Assembly: GCA_036381125.1 (NCBI GenBank) | Contig: DASVDK010000224.1 | Span: forward strand, 1 to 29,398 | Direction of reading: 5' to 3' | Length of the DNA: 29,398 bases | DNA from: DASVDK01 sp036381125 [NCBI: Thermodesulfobacteriota bacterium] | GTDB lineage: Bacteria; DASVDK01 | The notes under the pieces: model-generated | Told to the model about the DNA's origin: nothing | What the model saw: the letters and a program-made list of their open reading frames with translations, nothing else | Database searches by the model: none | Made by a program: the position numbers and the translations under genes | Shown here: positions 23,591 through 29,398 of the stretch, one piece after another | How the letters are laid out: the number at the start of each line of letters is the position of its first letter | Position numbering within the stretch: position 1 is the first letter of the stretch

Positions 23591-24961
23591 ATGAAAGAAA
23601 TCGTCGCCCTCGCCCCGACCGGCATGCTCGGCTCGGGGTACCTGCCGGAGTCCTTCCGCCTGGCCATGGAGCGGAAGCCTCACTTCATCGGGCAGGACTC
23701 GGGCACCATGGACAGCGGCCCCAACAAGCTCGGCACGGGCACGCCGCTCTTCTCGCGCGCCGCGTACAAGCGGGACATCGAGATCATGCTGCGCGGGGCC
23801 CGCCGTGCCGGCATCCCGCTCCTGATCGGCTCGTGCGGCGGCTCCGGCTCCGACATCGGCCTCGCCTTCGTGCGCGACATCGTCGAGGAGGTGGCGCGGG
23901 AGCACAGGCTCCACTTCAAGATGGCGCTGATCCACGCCGAGCAGCAGAAGGGCTACCTCACCGAGAAGTTCCGCGCGGGGCGCATCAAGCCGCTCTGGCC
24001 CGAGCGGCCGTTCACCCAGGCAATGATCGACCGGGCCGAGCACATCGTCGGCATGATGGGCGCCGAGCCCTTCATGGCCGCGCTCGACCGGGGCGCCGAG
24101 GTCGTGCTCGCCGGCCGCTCCAGCGACACCTCGATGTTCGCCGCGTACTTCTTGCGGGAGGGCATCGATCCGGGCATCGCCTGGCACACCGCGAAGATCC
24201 TCGAGTGCGGCGCCGCCGCGGTCGTCCAGCGCCGCAATCCCGACTGCATGCTCGGCTTCGTCCGCGAGGACCACTTCATCATCGAGCCGTCGAATCCCGA
24301 GTTGCGCTGCTCGCCGCAGAGCGTGGCGTCGCACACGCTCTACGAGAACGGCGACCCGTTCCACCTCGTCGAGCCGGCCGGCACGCTCGACACCGAGTTC
24401 ACAACGTACGAGGCGGTGAACGACCGCGCCGTCAAGGTGTCCGGCTCGCGCTTCGTGCCGGCGAAGCCGTACACCGTCAAGCTCGAGGCCTCGGAGAAGG
24501 TGGGCTACCAGAGCGTCCTGATCGGCGGCGTCCGCGATCCCTTCATCCTGCGCCAGCTCGACACCTGGCTCTCGACGCTCAAGGAGCGGGTCGCGGAGCG
24601 GATCCACAACGTGTACGCGGGCGAGGTGCGTCCGGAGGACTACACGTTCAACGTGATCGTGTACGGGCGGGACGGCGTCATGGGCCCGCTCGAGCCGAAC
24701 AGGACGGTCGGACACGAGGTGGGCCTCGTCTTCGAGGTGACGGCGCAGACCCAGCAGCGGGCGACCGACATCTGCAAGAGCGTCAGCCACCTCGCGGCGC
24801 ACCATCCCGTCAAGGAATGGAGCGGCCTCATCACGGGCGTCGCGTTTCCCTACGCCCTCGCGCCGCTCGAGCGCGGCCTCGTCTGCCGGTTCACGATGAA
24901 CCACGTCGTCGAGGTGGACGACCCGCTGGAGATGTTCCCGATCGAGTACGTGCAGGTCTAG
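23591..24961 (+). CDS. Acyclic terpene utilization AtuA-family protein (DUF1446)
   Basis: This is a 456-aa cytosolic protein. The ATG at 23591 has AAGGAGG at 23577-23583. It matches the AtuA/DUF1446 family: [12 protein letters not shown] at the N-terminus, a glycine-rich [14 protein letters not shown] near residue 80, [22 protein letters not shown] in the middle, and a long C-terminal region ending FPIEYVQV. The family is named for acyclic terpene (citronellol/geraniol) utilization, but members occur in many carboxylate catabolic clusters and the reaction is unproven. The frame is continuous with the remnant upstream only because of chance readthrough. It is followed nine bases later by a DUF4387 gene, its usual partner. 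Confidence 0.92.
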   Translation: MKEIVALAPTGMLGSGYLPESFRLAMERKPHFIGQDSGTMDSGPNKLGTGTPLFSRAAYKRDIEIMLRGARRAGIPLLIGSCGGSGSDIGLAFVRDIVEEVAREHRLHFKMALIHAEQQKGYLTEKFRAGRIKPLWPERPFTQAMIDRAEHIVGMMGAEPFMAALDRGAEVVLAGRSSDTSMFAAYFLREGIDPGIAWHTAKILECGAAAVVQRRNPDCMLGFVREDHFIIEPSNPELRCSPQSVASHTLYENGDPFHLVEPAGTLDTEFTTYEAVNDRAVKVSGSRFVPAKPYTVKLEASEKVGYQSVLIGGVRDPFILRQLDTWLSTLKERVAERIHNVYAGEVRPEDYTFNVIVYGRDGVMGPLEPNRTVGHEVGLVFEVTAQTQQRATDICKSVSHLAAHHPVKEWSGLITGVAFPYALAPLERGLVCRFTMNHVVEVDDPLEMFPIEYVQV

Positions 24962-24970
24962 GGGGAGGAC

Positions 24971-25279
24971 ATGGCGACGACGCTCAAGGACGTGACGCGG
25001 CTCATCCGCAGCAAGAACGCTGGGGCCTTCCAGCTGACCTTCGACATCATGTTCGACGACGAGCAGACCTACAGGCGGGTCCGGGACGCCAACGTCATCA
25101 CCAAGCCGCTCATCCGGTCCCTGTACGGGACGCCCGAGGAGGACATCCTGATCGTCAACTACGACGCGGCGCAGGCCATCAAGATCACCATCCCCCGCCC
25201 CGTCTCCTGCGGCGACCTGGGAGAGCGGGACATCTTCGGGGGGCAACAGTACGCGCCCCTCATGGACATCGAGATCTGA
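24971..25279 (+). CDS. DUF4387 family protein, partner of AtuA-family protein
   Basis: This 102-aa cytosolic protein starts at the ATG at 24971 after GGGGGAGGAC. The sequence ATTLKDVTRLIRSKNAGAFQLTFDIMFDD, then IVNYDAAQAIKITIPRP and GGQQYAPL, fits DUF4387, a small family normally encoded next to, or fused with, AtuA-family proteins. The adjacency supports a two-subunit or two-domain complex. No catalytic residue is known. The pair is probably the last intact part of the transcript before the gap at 25280-25772. Confidence 0.88.
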   Translation: MATTLKDVTRLIRSKNAGAFQLTFDIMFDDEQTYRRVRDANVITKPLIRSLYGTPEEDILIVNYDAAQAIKITIPRPVSCGDLGERDIFGGQQYAPLMDIEI

Positions 25280-25292
25280 GGGGAGCGCGCCC

Positions 25293-25596
25293 ATGGCGGA
25301 GGCCATCAAGGGCGCGGGGGGGGACCGGCACCGTGGTGACGATCGACGAGGTGAAGGTCTCCCACTGCCTCTTCCCGCCGGCCGCTTGCGCGGCGGTGAG
25401 GCGGGCCGGCGCCGTGCACGTGGGCCCGGTCGACGGCACCGCCAACGGCCTGCTCCTCTCCGCGCCCCCTTCCCGGGTCGGCCCCGGCGGGCGGGTGACC
25501 GCCCCCTCGCTCGTCGAGGCAACGCCGGCGGGTCTCGCGCGGGCCGGCAGGTCGTCGAGCGTGTCGTCGGTACGGGTCGACACGGCTCGCCGATAG
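25293..25596 (+). other. Possible frameshifted small gene with an 8-G run
   Basis: An ATG at 25293 with GAGGGGAGCG upstream opens MAEAIKGAGG and then meets eight G in a row (25316-25323). Dropping one G would continue as TGTVVTIDEVKVSHCLF and run to the TAG at 25594-25596. With the G run as read, neither frame gives a recognisable product. It may be a decayed gene of the AtuA operon, an assembly error in the homopolymer, or chance. No family is recognised. Confidence 0.25.
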
Positions 25597-25645
25597 GAAG
25601 GAGGCGTCCGCGGGATCGGCGGTCGGTCCACGGGGGAGCGGCGCG

Positions 25646-25671
25646 CGGCCGGCCCGGCAGGCAGCCGGCCG
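25646..25671 (+). terminator. GC-rich hairpin ahead of the second liv operon
   Basis: CGGCCGGC (25646-25653) and GCCGGCCG (25664-25671) form a perfect 8-bp stem with a 10-base loop. No T run follows closely; TCTTTC comes about 20 bases later. It could end the AtuA/DUF4387 transcript. Apart from this hairpin, the possible broken frame and the promoter-like element, nothing is seen between 25280 and 25772. Confidence 0.4.
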
Positions 25672-25700
25672 TGAGGCGAGGCGCGCCCCGGTCTTTCGGC

Positions 25701-25735
25701 TTGACAAGGACTCGGCCCGCACCACAGTCTAGTAT
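25701..25735 (+). promoter_or_regulatory. Promoter-like element before the second liv operon
   Basis: TTGACA is perfect at 25701-25706. The best -10 match, TAGTAT (25730-25735), is 23 bases away, longer than the usual 16-19. Either a weaker -10 at 25723-25729 is used or an activator compensates. The local base composition falls here relative to the surroundings, as expected for a promoter. Confidence 0.4.
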
Positions 25736-25772
25736 CAATCGTGCCCTCTCGATCCGGTCCGCATGGTGGCGT

Positions 25773-26633
25773 GTGACTGACCTCGTCCTGGTCCTCGCGA
25801 TGAACGGGCTCGTGTGGGGCCTCATCGTCGCCCTGATCGCGCTCGGTCTCTCCATCATCTTCGGCCTGCTCGACTTCATCAACGTCGCCCACGGCGACTT
25901 CTTCATGGTCGGCACCGTCCTCGCCTGGACCATGATCGAGTACACGGACAACTACTGGCTCGCGTTCCTCGTCGTGCCGCTCGCGGGGCTCGTCCTCGGC
26001 GCGGCCACCGAGCGGGCGGTCCTCAGGCCGGTGCAGACCTCGGCGTCGTTGTCCATCGTCGCCGCCTTCGGGCTCTCGCTCATCCTGCAGGAGACCGTGC
26101 GCGCCACCTTCGGCGCCACGCCGAAGCGGATCCTCGATCCGATCGGGGCGACCGTCTCCGTCCTGAACGTCCAGTACCCGATCTACCGGCTCTTCGCGGC
26201 GGCCGTCTCCGTCGTCGCCCTCGTGGGCTTCTTCCTCTTCCTGCACCGGACGAAGTTCGGGACCTGGATGCGCGCGGTCCGCCAGGACCGGGAGACGGCC
26301 ATCGCGATGGGCGTGCCGGCGAACCTCGTCTTCGCCGTCACCTTCGGGCTCGGCACGGCCATGGCGATGCTCGGCGGCGTCGTCGCGGCGCCGATCACGA
26401 CGGTGGAGTTCCGGCTCGGGCTCGACGTCCTGCCGCTCTGCTTCATCGCGGTGATCATCGGCGGCCTCGGGAACCTCCCCGGGACGGCGGCGGCCGCGGT
26501 GCTCCTCGCCGTGCTCGAGGGGGTCATCACGAGCTTCAGCGAGCCGACGACGGCCCGGATCGCGTCGCTCGTCCTCATGAGCGTGGTCCTGCTCCTGCGG
26601 CCGCAGGGGATCTTCGCGAGGAGCCGCGCGTGA
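25773..26633 (+). CDS. livH: Branched-chain amino acid-type ABC permease LivH (second system)
   Basis: This is a 286-aa inner-membrane permease. The GTG at 25773 gives MTDLVLVLAMNGLVWGLIVALIALGLSIIFGLLDFINVAHGDFFMVG, the proper LivH beginning; the ATG at 25800 is an alternative that would trim the first helix, and neither has a strong ribosome-binding site. The coupling loop MRAVRQDRETAIAMGVPANLV and the C-terminal FIAVIIGGLGNLPGTAAAA then LLRPQGIFARSR confirm the family. The stop overlaps the next GTG. It is clearly a paralogue of, not a copy of, the permease at 2953. Confidence 0.93.
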   Translation: MTDLVLVLAMNGLVWGLIVALIALGLSIIFGLLDFINVAHGDFFMVGTVLAWTMIEYTDNYWLAFLVVPLAGLVLGAATERAVLRPVQTSASLSIVAAFGLSLILQETVRATFGATPKRILDPIGATVSVLNVQYPIYRLFAAAVSVVALVGFFLFLHRTKFGTWMRAVRQDRETAIAMGVPANLVFAVTFGLGTAMAMLGGVVAAPITTVEFRLGLDVLPLCFIAVIIGGLGNLPGTAAAAVLLAVLEGVITSFSEPTTARIASLVLMSVVLLLRPQGIFARSRA

Positions 26634-27628
26634 ACGCCGCGGCGGCCTTCCGGCCGTCCGGCGGCGCCGGCCCCGGCGTGGTGCCTCCGGCCTTCTTCGT
26701 GCTCTTGGCCGGCGGCGTCGTCGTGCTGCCCTGGCTCGTCCCGGACTACCAGCGGGTCTTCGTCGCCGAGATCCTCGTCTGGGGCCTCTTCGCGATGTCG
26801 TTCGGCATGGTGTACGGCTACGGCGGGATGCTCTCGTTCGCCCAGGCCGTCTTCTTCGGGGCGGGCTGCTACGGCTTCAACGTCGGGACCTACGCCCTGA
26901 GCCTCAACACCTGGGGCGCCATCGTCTCCGCCATCCTCGCCGCCGTCCTCCTCGCCGTGCCGATCGGGTTCGTGGCGACGCGCGTGCGCCATCACCACTT
27001 CCTCATCGTGACCGTGATCGTGTCGGTGCTCGTCACGGCCGTGCTCTCGTCCGGCCACTGGCGCTGGGTCGCCGGCCCCTACGTGACCCGCTCGCTCGAC
27101 TTCGTCCCGGAGGTGCCGCTCGGCCCCGTCCGGCTCAGCTTCGGCAACGAGCTGGTCGCCTACTACTTCACGGTGACGCTCGTCGCCGCCGCCTTCGCGC
27201 TGGCAACGCTCCTGGTCGAGTCGCCGTTCGGCCGCGCGCTCGTCGCGGTGCGCGAGAACGAGGTCCGGGCGCAGCTCGTCGGGCTCGACGTGAACCGGCT
27301 CCGGTGGATGATGTTCGTGGCGGCGGCCGGCGTCGCGGGACTGTCGGGGTCCCTCTACGCGCTCCTCGCGCGCTACACGAACCTCGAGTTCTTCGAGTGG
27401 ACCTACTCCGGCCGCGCGATCGTCATGGCGATCCTCGGCGGGACCGGCTCGCTCGTCGGACCCTTCGTCGGGACCGCCTTCTACATGCTCCTCGGCGAGT
27501 ACCTCTCCCGCTACCTCGAGCAGTTCGTCGTGCTGGTCGGCGTGCTGCTCCTCGTCGTGATCCGATTCGCCCCGGAGGGGCTCTTCGGCCTCGTCCTGCG
27601 GGGGCTCGCGGTGGCGCGGAAGCCGTGA
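26630..27628 (+). CDS. livM: Branched-chain amino acid-type ABC permease LivM, first of two
   Basis: This 332-aa permease starts at the GTG at 26630, which overlaps the LivH stop (GTGA). An Ala/Pro-rich N-terminal 25 residues precede the first helix. Family motifs are MSFGMVYGYGGMLSFAQAVFFGAGCYGF, the loop SPFGRALVAVRENEVRAQLVGLDVNRLRW, and MAILGGTGSLVGPFVGTAFYM near the C-terminus. The charged RVRHHHFLI stretch in the middle corresponds to the segment before the third or fourth helix. Its stop overlaps the following LivM-like start. Confidence 0.92.
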   Translation: MNAAAAFRPSGGAGPGVVPPAFFVLLAGGVVVLPWLVPDYQRVFVAEILVWGLFAMSFGMVYGYGGMLSFAQAVFFGAGCYGFNVGTYALSLNTWGAIVSAILAAVLLAVPIGFVATRVRHHHFLIVTVIVSVLVTAVLSSGHWRWVAGPYVTRSLDFVPEVPLGPVRLSFGNELVAYYFTVTLVAAAFALATLLVESPFGRALVAVRENEVRAQLVGLDVNRLRWMMFVAAAGVAGLSGSLYALLARYTNLEFFEWTYSGRAIVMAILGGTGSLVGPFVGTAFYMLLGEYLSRYLEQFVVLVGVLLLVVIRFAPEGLFGLVLRGLAVARKP

Positions 27629-28599
27629 GGGCCGCGGCCGGCGCGCGGCGCCTCGACGCGTTCGCCTGGGCCGGGATCGTGGCCGCGGCCGGCCTCGTCG
27701 CCGCGCCATGGGTCCTCCCGCTCGTCGTGGAGGACTTCTGGGTCAACGTCCTCGCCGAGATCATGATCTGGAGTCTCTTCGCGGCCAGCGTGAACCTGCT
27801 CCTCGGCTACACGGGGCTCCTCTCCTTCGGCCAGGCGCTCTACTTCGGCGTGGGCGCCTACGGGCTCGCGCTGGGCATCGACATGCTCGGCCTCTCGTTC
27901 TGGCCGTCGTTCCTCCTCGGGGCGGTCCTGGCGACGGCGATGGCGGCGATCGCGGGGGTCTTCGCCGTCCGCCTGACCTGGCACTACTTCGCCATCATCA
28001 CGGTCGTCTTCTCGCTGATCTTCTACTTCCTCGCGGTGGGGTGGAAGGACCTCACGGGCGGCGACGACGGCCTCCCGTTCTCGCCGCCGCCGGTGCTGGA
28101 GCTGGGCGGGACGGAGCTGAGCCTCTTCGACCCGACGTTCCAGTACTACTTCATCCTCGTCGTGGTGGGGCTCTGCTTCCTCCTGATGCGGGCCGTGCTC
28201 GCGAGCCCGCTCGGGCATGCATTCGTCGCCGTGCGCGAGAACGCCTCCCGGGCGAGCCTGATCGGCCTCAGCCCCTACCGGATCCGCTACGCCTCCTTCG
28301 TGCTCTCCGGCTTCTTCGCGGGGGTGGCGGGGGTCCTCTTCGCGCTCTTCGCTCGGTACGTCTCGGCGCAGTACCTCTTCTGGACCGTCTCGGGGGAGGG
28401 CGTGGTCTGGACCATCGTCGGCGGCGCCGGGACGCTCTTCGGGCCGGCGATCGGTGCGGCGCTGCTGATCGTCCTGCGCGAGGAGCTGTCGGTCTACTGG
28501 GAGCACTACCTCCTCCTCGTCGGCGTCATCGTGATCGTGTTCGTCGCCTTCGCGCCCGAGGGCGTCATGGGCCTCCTCATGAAGCGGTCGAAGCGATGA
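27625..28599 (+). CDS. livM: Branched-chain amino acid-type ABC permease LivM, second of two
   Basis: This 324-aa permease starts at the GTG at 27625, overlapping the preceding stop (GTGA). Motifs are SLFAASVNLLLGYTGLLSFGQALYFGVGAYGL, SPLGHAFVAVRENASRASLIGLSPYRIRY and TIVGGAGTLFGPAIGAALLIV. It aligns along its whole length with the preceding LivM but is clearly diverged, so this is an old duplication. The channel may contain LivH with either LivM, or one LivM may serve another receptor. The stop overlaps the livG start. Confidence 0.92.
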   Translation: MRAAAGARRLDAFAWAGIVAAAGLVAAPWVLPLVVEDFWVNVLAEIMIWSLFAASVNLLLGYTGLLSFGQALYFGVGAYGLALGIDMLGLSFWPSFLLGAVLATAMAAIAGVFAVRLTWHYFAIITVVFSLIFYFLAVGWKDLTGGDDGLPFSPPPVLELGGTELSLFDPTFQYYFILVVVGLCFLLMRAVLASPLGHAFVAVRENASRASLIGLSPYRIRYASFVLSGFFAGVAGVLFALFARYVSAQYLFWTVSGEGVVWTIVGGAGTLFGPAIGAALLIVLREELSVYWEHYLLLVGVIVIVFVAFAPEGVMGLLMKRSKR

Positions 28600-29381
28600 C
28601 GACGCCGATCCTCGAGATCAAGGGGCTCACCAGGCGGTTCGGCGGACTCGTCGCGGTCGACCGGGTCGACTTCACGCTGCCGGGCGGCGAGCTGCACGCG
28701 ATCATCGGTCCCAACGGGGCCGGCAAGACGACGCTCTTCAACCTGATCTCCGGCTTCCTCCGGGCCGACGCAGGACGGGTGATCTTCCGGGGTCAGGACA
28801 TCCTCGGCAGGCCGCCGCACGAGATCAGCCGGGCCGGCATCGCCCGCACGCTCCAGGTGAAGAGCGTCTTCGGCGGCCTCACCGTCTTCGACAACGTCTG
28901 GATCGCGGCCGAGGCGCAGAAGCCCTACCTGCACCCGCTCCGCCCGATGCGGCGGTCGACCGACACCGCAAAGTGGGTCGAGGCGCTGCTCGAGGACATG
29001 GGCCTCACGCCGTACGCGCACGAGCTCGCCGGCAACCTCTCCTACGGGGACGTGGCGCTCCTCGAGATCGCCATCGCGCTCGCCATGAAGCCGAGGCTCC
29101 TGCTGCTCGACGAGCCGGTCTCGGGGATGAGCCCGAGCGAGACGAAGCGGACGGCGGCCAAGATCCGGGAGCTGTCGCGGAGCGTGGACATCATCCTGGT
29201 CGAGCACGACATGGAGGTCGTCTTCGAGATTGCCGACGTCATCACCGTCATGAACCAGGGCGCCGTCCTCTGCCAGGGGCCGCCCGAGGCGATCGCGAGG
29301 GACCCGCGCGTCCAGGAGGCGTATCTGGGCGCCGCCGAGGACGACGCCGACGCGGCCGGAGGGACCCGTGCTCCGGCTTGA
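28596..29381 (+). CDS. livG: Branched-chain amino acid-type ABC ATPase LivG (second system)
   Basis: This is a 261-aa ATPase starting with an ATGA overlap. Walker A is GPNGAGKTT, the Q-loop is in ARTLQVKSVFGGLTV, Walker B is RLLLLDEPVSGMSP, and the switch His is in LVEHDMEVVF. The signature region reads LSYGDVALLEIAIAL; the family usually has a polar or basic pair (for example DQR or EQR) where this has DVA, a mild oddity that leaves the SYGD core intact. The C-terminal tail is acidic and Ala-rich (AAEDDADAAGG), longer than in the first LivG. It overlaps the start of livF. Confidence 0.93.
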   Translation: MTTPILEIKGLTRRFGGLVAVDRVDFTLPGGELHAIIGPNGAGKTTLFNLISGFLRADAGRVIFRGQDILGRPPHEISRAGIARTLQVKSVFGGLTVFDNVWIAAEAQKPYLHPLRPMRRSTDTAKWVEALLEDMGLTPYAHELAGNLSYGDVALLEIAIALAMKPRLLLLDEPVSGMSPSETKRTAAKIRELSRSVDIILVEHDMEVVFEIADVITVMNQGAVLCQGPPEAIARDPRVQEAYLGAAEDDADAAGGTRAPA

Positions 29382-29398
29382 AGGCGTCCACGCGCACT
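29368..29398 (+). CDS. livF: Branched-chain amino acid-type ABC ATPase LivF (second system), 5' end only
   Basis: The GTG at 29368 lies inside the end of livG (14-base overlap) and opens MLRLEGVHAH, the normal beginning of LivF proteins. The same 14-base livG/livF overlap occurs at 5517. The rest is beyond the window edge. Confidence 0.7.
   Translation, partial: MLRLEGVHAH

Noticed and set aside
25763-25780. ATG at 25763 as the start of the second livH
   Set aside because: That frame stops after five codons (TGA); the GTG at 25773 is in the permease frame.
23330-25951. Long open frame (873 codons) on the - strand
   Set aside because: It runs antisense through the AtuA and DUF4387 genes and the control region; composition and lack of motifs mark it as a shadow.

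Overview
This is a GC-rich, densely coded bacterial chromosome segment. Genes overlap by 4-14 bases, GTG starts are common, and almost everything concerns solute uptake plus a few catabolic enzymes. The profusion of ABC importers, together with AtuA/DUF4387 and DUF6351 proteins, is reminiscent of soil or subsurface lineages such as Candidatus Rokubacteria/Methylomirabilota or some Proteobacteria. That assignment is an impression from gene content. No rRNA, tRNA or other phylogenetic marker lies in the window.

Region 1 (1-6790, + strand) is a branched-chain-amino-acid-type (HAAT) ABC importer: the 3' end of a solute-binding protein, a 692-aa secreted protein of unknown role, LivH, LivM, LivG, LivF, and a cupin thiol dioxygenase coupled to livF. 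A hairpin and then a separately promoted MarR-family regulator (6976-7503) follow.

Region 2 (7664-14591) is a divergent cluster. On the - strand, read right to left, are two sugar-type permeases and an enolase-superfamily acid-sugar dehydratase/racemase-like enzyme. On the + strand are the matching solute-binding protein, an argininosuccinate-lyase-family enzyme and an MFS transporter. A shared control region at about 10488-10565 carries a good TTGACA promoter and an inverted repeat. This importer has no ATPase gene of its own here.

Region 3 (14710-17430) holds a small Ser/Thr/Gly-rich lipoprotein (+) convergent with a large secreted DUF6351/tannase-like hydrolase (-). Strong hairpins lie between them.

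Region 4 (17727-25279, + strand) is a polyamine-type ABC importer (binding protein, PotA-, PotB- and PotC-like), a nitrilase-superfamily amidase and an RraA/aldolase-fold protein. Then comes the wreck of a second PotA-like ATPase gene, followed by an AtuA-family protein with its DUF4387 partner. This looks like uptake and breakdown of an amide- or amine-containing organic acid, but the substrate cannot be read from sequence.

Region 5 (25280-29398) begins with a roughly 490-base stretch holding an apparently frameshifted small frame, a hairpin and a promoter-like element. It then carries a second HAAT importer with order LivH, LivM, LivM, LivG, LivF, the last cut by the window edge. Two consecutive LivM-type permeases are unusual.

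No CRISPR array, insertion sequence, phage gene, tRNA or rRNA was seen. The best candidates for new biology are the argininosuccinate-lyase paralogue with altered substrate-loop residues beside a sugar-type importer, the unknown secreted protein built into the first liv operon, and the thiol dioxygenase coupled to that operon.
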